Below are positions 62,141 through 64,000 of a DNA stretch of 64,000 bases, in pieces; position 1 is the stretch's first letter, and each line of letters starts with the position of its first letter. Location: NCBI GenBank assembly GCA_024227565.1, contig JAAEUE010000399.1:44384-108383 (forward strand), in the 5' to 3' direction. The position numbers and the translations under genes are program-made. This DNA is from Alphaproteobacteria bacterium. Its GTDB lineage: Bacteria > Pseudomonadota > Alphaproteobacteria > Rhizobiales > CAJQND01. The notes under the pieces are model-generated. The model did no database searches. It saw only the letters and a program-made list of their open reading frames with translations, and was not told the origin of the DNA.

Positions 62141-63055
62141 TCACCGGACGATCATGCAGCTGCACGGTGCTGAGTGGCTCACCTTGTAGGACACGCTGCC
62201 GCCAAGCAGTTCGGCAACGCCGCCAAGGCCACGGCTGCCCATGGCAATCAGGTCGGCCTTTTCGCGCCGGGCGGTGCTGATAATGGAGCGCGCGGGCTCG
62301 CCGTCATGCAGGATCACCTTGGGGTTTTCAACGCCCTTGGCCAAAGCGGTTTGCCGCCCGCGTTCAAGCACCTGCTCGCCGATCTCCTTCAGGGCGTCCT
62401 GCGGCACCACCGGGGCGATGAGGGCGTTGCTGGTGTGCTCGGCGATGGGATGGCGTTTGGGATCCAGCTCTGCCCAGGTGCTCTTGCTGAGCTGCTTCAC
62501 ATCAACGGTGGAGCGCAGTTGCTCGAGCGATGGTCCGCGCCACATTGAATAGAACAGCACAATGTCTGCGCCATATTTGCCGGCAACCTCGCTCGCCAGC
62601 TCAACTGCCCGGTCGGCCTCGCGCGAGCCATCGGTGGGCACGAGGATGGTCTTGACCCCCTCGAGCTCGGGCGCTTCAGCCTCCAGATTGACCGTGATGC
62701 ACGAACAGGGCGCCAGGTGGAACACCTTGTGGGAGACGCTTCCCATGACCAGGCCGTCCAGGGCGCCCACGCCGCGGCTTCCCATGACGATGAGATCTGC
62801 CGCCTCGTCCAGGGCGCGCGCCAAGATCCGGTCTGCCGGATCGCCCGCTTCCAGGCCGGTTTCAACCTGCCTGACGCCAAATTTCTTAGCCCTTTCGAGC
62901 GCGTTCTGCAAAAGCTCAGGCCCGGCCTCATCAGCGCTCCCCACGTGCAAGAGCAGCAACTGTGCGTCGAACATTGCGGCAAGGTCTGCACTCAGCTTCA
63001 ACGCCATTTGGGCGTGTTTTGAACCGTCGATTGGTGTGATGATTTTCTGGATCAT
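62141..63055 (-). CDS. tandem universal stress protein (two UspA domains)
   Basis: Cytoplasmic stress protein of 304 aa. Each half is a UspA domain with the ATP-binding G-x2-G-x9-G-[ST] signature: MGSRGVGALDGLVMGSVSHKV and MGSRGLGGVAELLGGSVSYKV, both ending APCSC. Strand 1 of each (KIITPIDGSKHAQMAL, TILVPTDGSREADRAV) carries the nucleotide-contacting Asp. ATG 63055 (MIQKII) is used; the frame extends 33 codons upstream but without family similarity. It is a single-gene unit. Confidence 0.92.
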   Translation of the reverse strand: MIQKIITPIDGSKHAQMALKLSADLAAMFDAQLLLLHVGSADEAGPELLQNALERAKKFGVRQVETGLEAGDPADRILARALDEAADLIVMGSRGVGALDGLVMGSVSHKVFHLAPCSCITVNLEAEAPELEGVKTILVPTDGSREADRAVELASEVAGKYGADIVLFYSMWRGPSLEQLRSTVDVKQLSKSTWAELDPKRHPIAEHTSNALIAPVVPQDALKEIGEQVLERGRQTALAKGVENPKVILHDGEPARSIISTARREKADLIAMGSRGLGGVAELLGGSVSYKVSHSAPCSCMIVR

Positions 63056-63312
63056 TGGGGTCCACCCCTTCTGCTTGGGTTGCCGCCAAGCGGAAATGGC
63101 TGTGGCGGTCGCGGCGATTGAAGGGCCTGGCACGGCGGTCTTGCGCGCGCGCACCTTGGCCCTTGGTGCCGCCAGTGATTGCGTGGGTGAACTCTAGGCG
63201 GGCTGGCGGCGGGGAGCCTTGATCTGCGTCAAGGGTGGCCGGGCTTTCCGGTGAACACATGTGGTAAAAGGATCATCAAACTGACCACTGTGCCTTTTGG
63301 GAGGGAAGCGAG

Positions 63313-63651
63313 ATGGACTACAAGATTATCTACGGTTTTGGTGCTTGCGAGCTTGAGAAGATCGTGATGGAAGAGATGGCTGAGGGCTGGAGGCCGAGGG
63401 GCGGCGTATCGGTTGTGCACTCTGAATCCGGCTCTCCCCGCTTCGTCCAGGCCATGACACGAGAACCGCTTTTGCCGGCGAAGGCTGTCCAAAAGATCCT
63501 GAAAAAGCTCGGCTCCAGCCCCGGAAAACGGGACGGCAAGTGGGGGCCGAAAACCCTTGCTGCGCTAAACAAACTTCGCGCCAAGCTGAAGATGGGCCCG
63601 GTGGGAAAGTATGAGAGGACGAGCGACGCGCTTTTGAGGCAATTGCGGTGA
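63313..63651 (+). CDS. DUF1737-like domain fused to a peptidoglycan-binding-like domain
   Basis: A 112-aa protein. Residues 1-50 (YKIIYGFGACELEKIVMEEMAEGWRPRGGVSVV) look like the small DUF1737 domain, with W-x-P/x-GG. Residues about 52-112 (AKAVQKILKKLGSSPGKRDGKWGPKTLAALNKLRAKLKM in outline) resemble a peptidoglycan-binding type 1 domain: D-G-K-W-G-P-K-T-L-A-A-L. No signal peptide is visible, so the wall-binding role is doubtful unless export is by another route. A GGGAGGGAAGC site lies just upstream of the ATG. Confidence 0.75.
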   Translation: MDYKIIYGFGACELEKIVMEEMAEGWRPRGGVSVVHSESGSPRFVQAMTREPLLPAKAVQKILKKLGSSPGKRDGKWGPKTLAALNKLRAKLKMGPVGKYERTSDALLRQLR

Positions 63652-64000
63652 TGGTTGGGGGGCTGTGGGCGTAGTTCTTTGGGATGACTGGTGTCCGTTT
63701 TTCCTGGGAGCGGACATTAGGCCGATGCGAACCGGATCACACAAGATGTCTTCATTGGCGTGGGTGTCAACGTCAGACTCGGGCGGGAAGCGGACTTTCG
63801 TGCACATGCAAAACATGGGGAAAGTGGGCGGGAAGCGGACATTCGTTGCGCTTTGAACCAACGGCAGCACTGCGGACAAATCGACCAAACTTGATTATCG
63901 AGTATGGTTGATTTGCGACATGTCTCGCATTGTCACTTTATGCCAACAACGGTCATACAAGGTGCGGCGCTGTTACTCCTAAGGAACCTCTTCGCCTACG
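63652..64000. other. gene-free end of the window with short direct repeats
   Basis: No convincing gene. GGGCGGGAAGCGGACTTTCG (63781-63800) recurs as GGGCGGGAAGCGGACATTCG (63826-63845), 45 bases apart, and a shortened version GGGAGCGGACATT lies at 63706-63718. Their nature is unknown. The last ~120 bases hold no feature that can be supported. Confidence 0.55.

Noticed and set aside
61788..62280. Several short plus-strand frames across the intergenic repeats
   Set aside because: They translate REP palindromes and tandem duplications and overlap the 3' end of the universal stress protein gene.

Overview
The window looks like a chromosomal segment of an alphaproteobacterium, most likely of the Hyphomicrobiales (rhizobial) group. 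This is inferred from the moderately high GC content, the divergent matA/matB malonate genes, a CyaC-type redox cyclase, rhizobial-style UDP-glucuronate genes and REP-like palindromes. No rRNA, tRNA, CRISPR array, prophage or insertion sequence was recognised.

Layout. 1-3748 (minus): ftsH (cut by the window edge), tilS and cpoB, which is detached from the usual tol-pal genes. 4050-10043: a small amino-acid or N-methyl-compound catabolic island with an ornithine cyclodeaminase-like enzyme, an FAD oxidoreductase, a CMD-fold protein, a polar amino acid ABC importer and a GST. 10191-12124: CpaC-N and two TadE/G-like pilus-type proteins with no export machinery. 12254-13579: an MFS transporter. 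13900-16955: an AT-rich island with a caspase-like/Sel1/peptidoglycan-binding protein, two related small membrane proteins and an OmpA-like protein. 17036-21396: a LysE exporter, a rhodanese and matB/matA. 21847-26828: a DUF3095 protein, a second FAD oxidoreductase, and two ABC permeases plus a binding protein with no ATPase.

27049-42382 is the most unusual region. It combines surface-polysaccharide genes (four glycosyltransferases, a deacetylase-like protein, UDP-glucose dehydrogenase, UDP-glucuronate epimerase) with cyclic-nucleotide genes (two membrane class III cyclases, one of them a diheme/[2Fe-2S] CyaC type, and a stand-alone cNMP-binding protein), an MBL-fold hydrolase, and an ABC-exporter-like protein whose nucleotide-binding domain has lost every catalytic motif. 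The packing of three glycosyltransferases, the pseudo-ABC protein, the cNMP sensor and CyaC in one minus-strand run suggests redox/cNMP-controlled polysaccharide export. That function is inference.

42519-48507 is a complete family-5 (oligopeptide/Yej-type) ABC importer, followed by an L,D-transpeptidase. 49525-61674 handles two-carbon and lactate-type hydroxyacids: a FAH-family enzyme, an Ada-zinc-finger-like unknown, lutC-lutB-lutA with a GntR regulator, a cytochrome c, glcD-glcE-glcF, and a malate synthase G gene (glcB) interrupted by one in-frame TAG. Matching inverted-repeat operator candidates lie upstream of the GntR/lut operon and of glcD. The window ends with a tandem universal stress protein and a small DUF1737/peptidoglycan-binding protein.

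Two inverted copies of a ~105-bp intergenic element lie next to REP-like palindromes about 40 kb apart.
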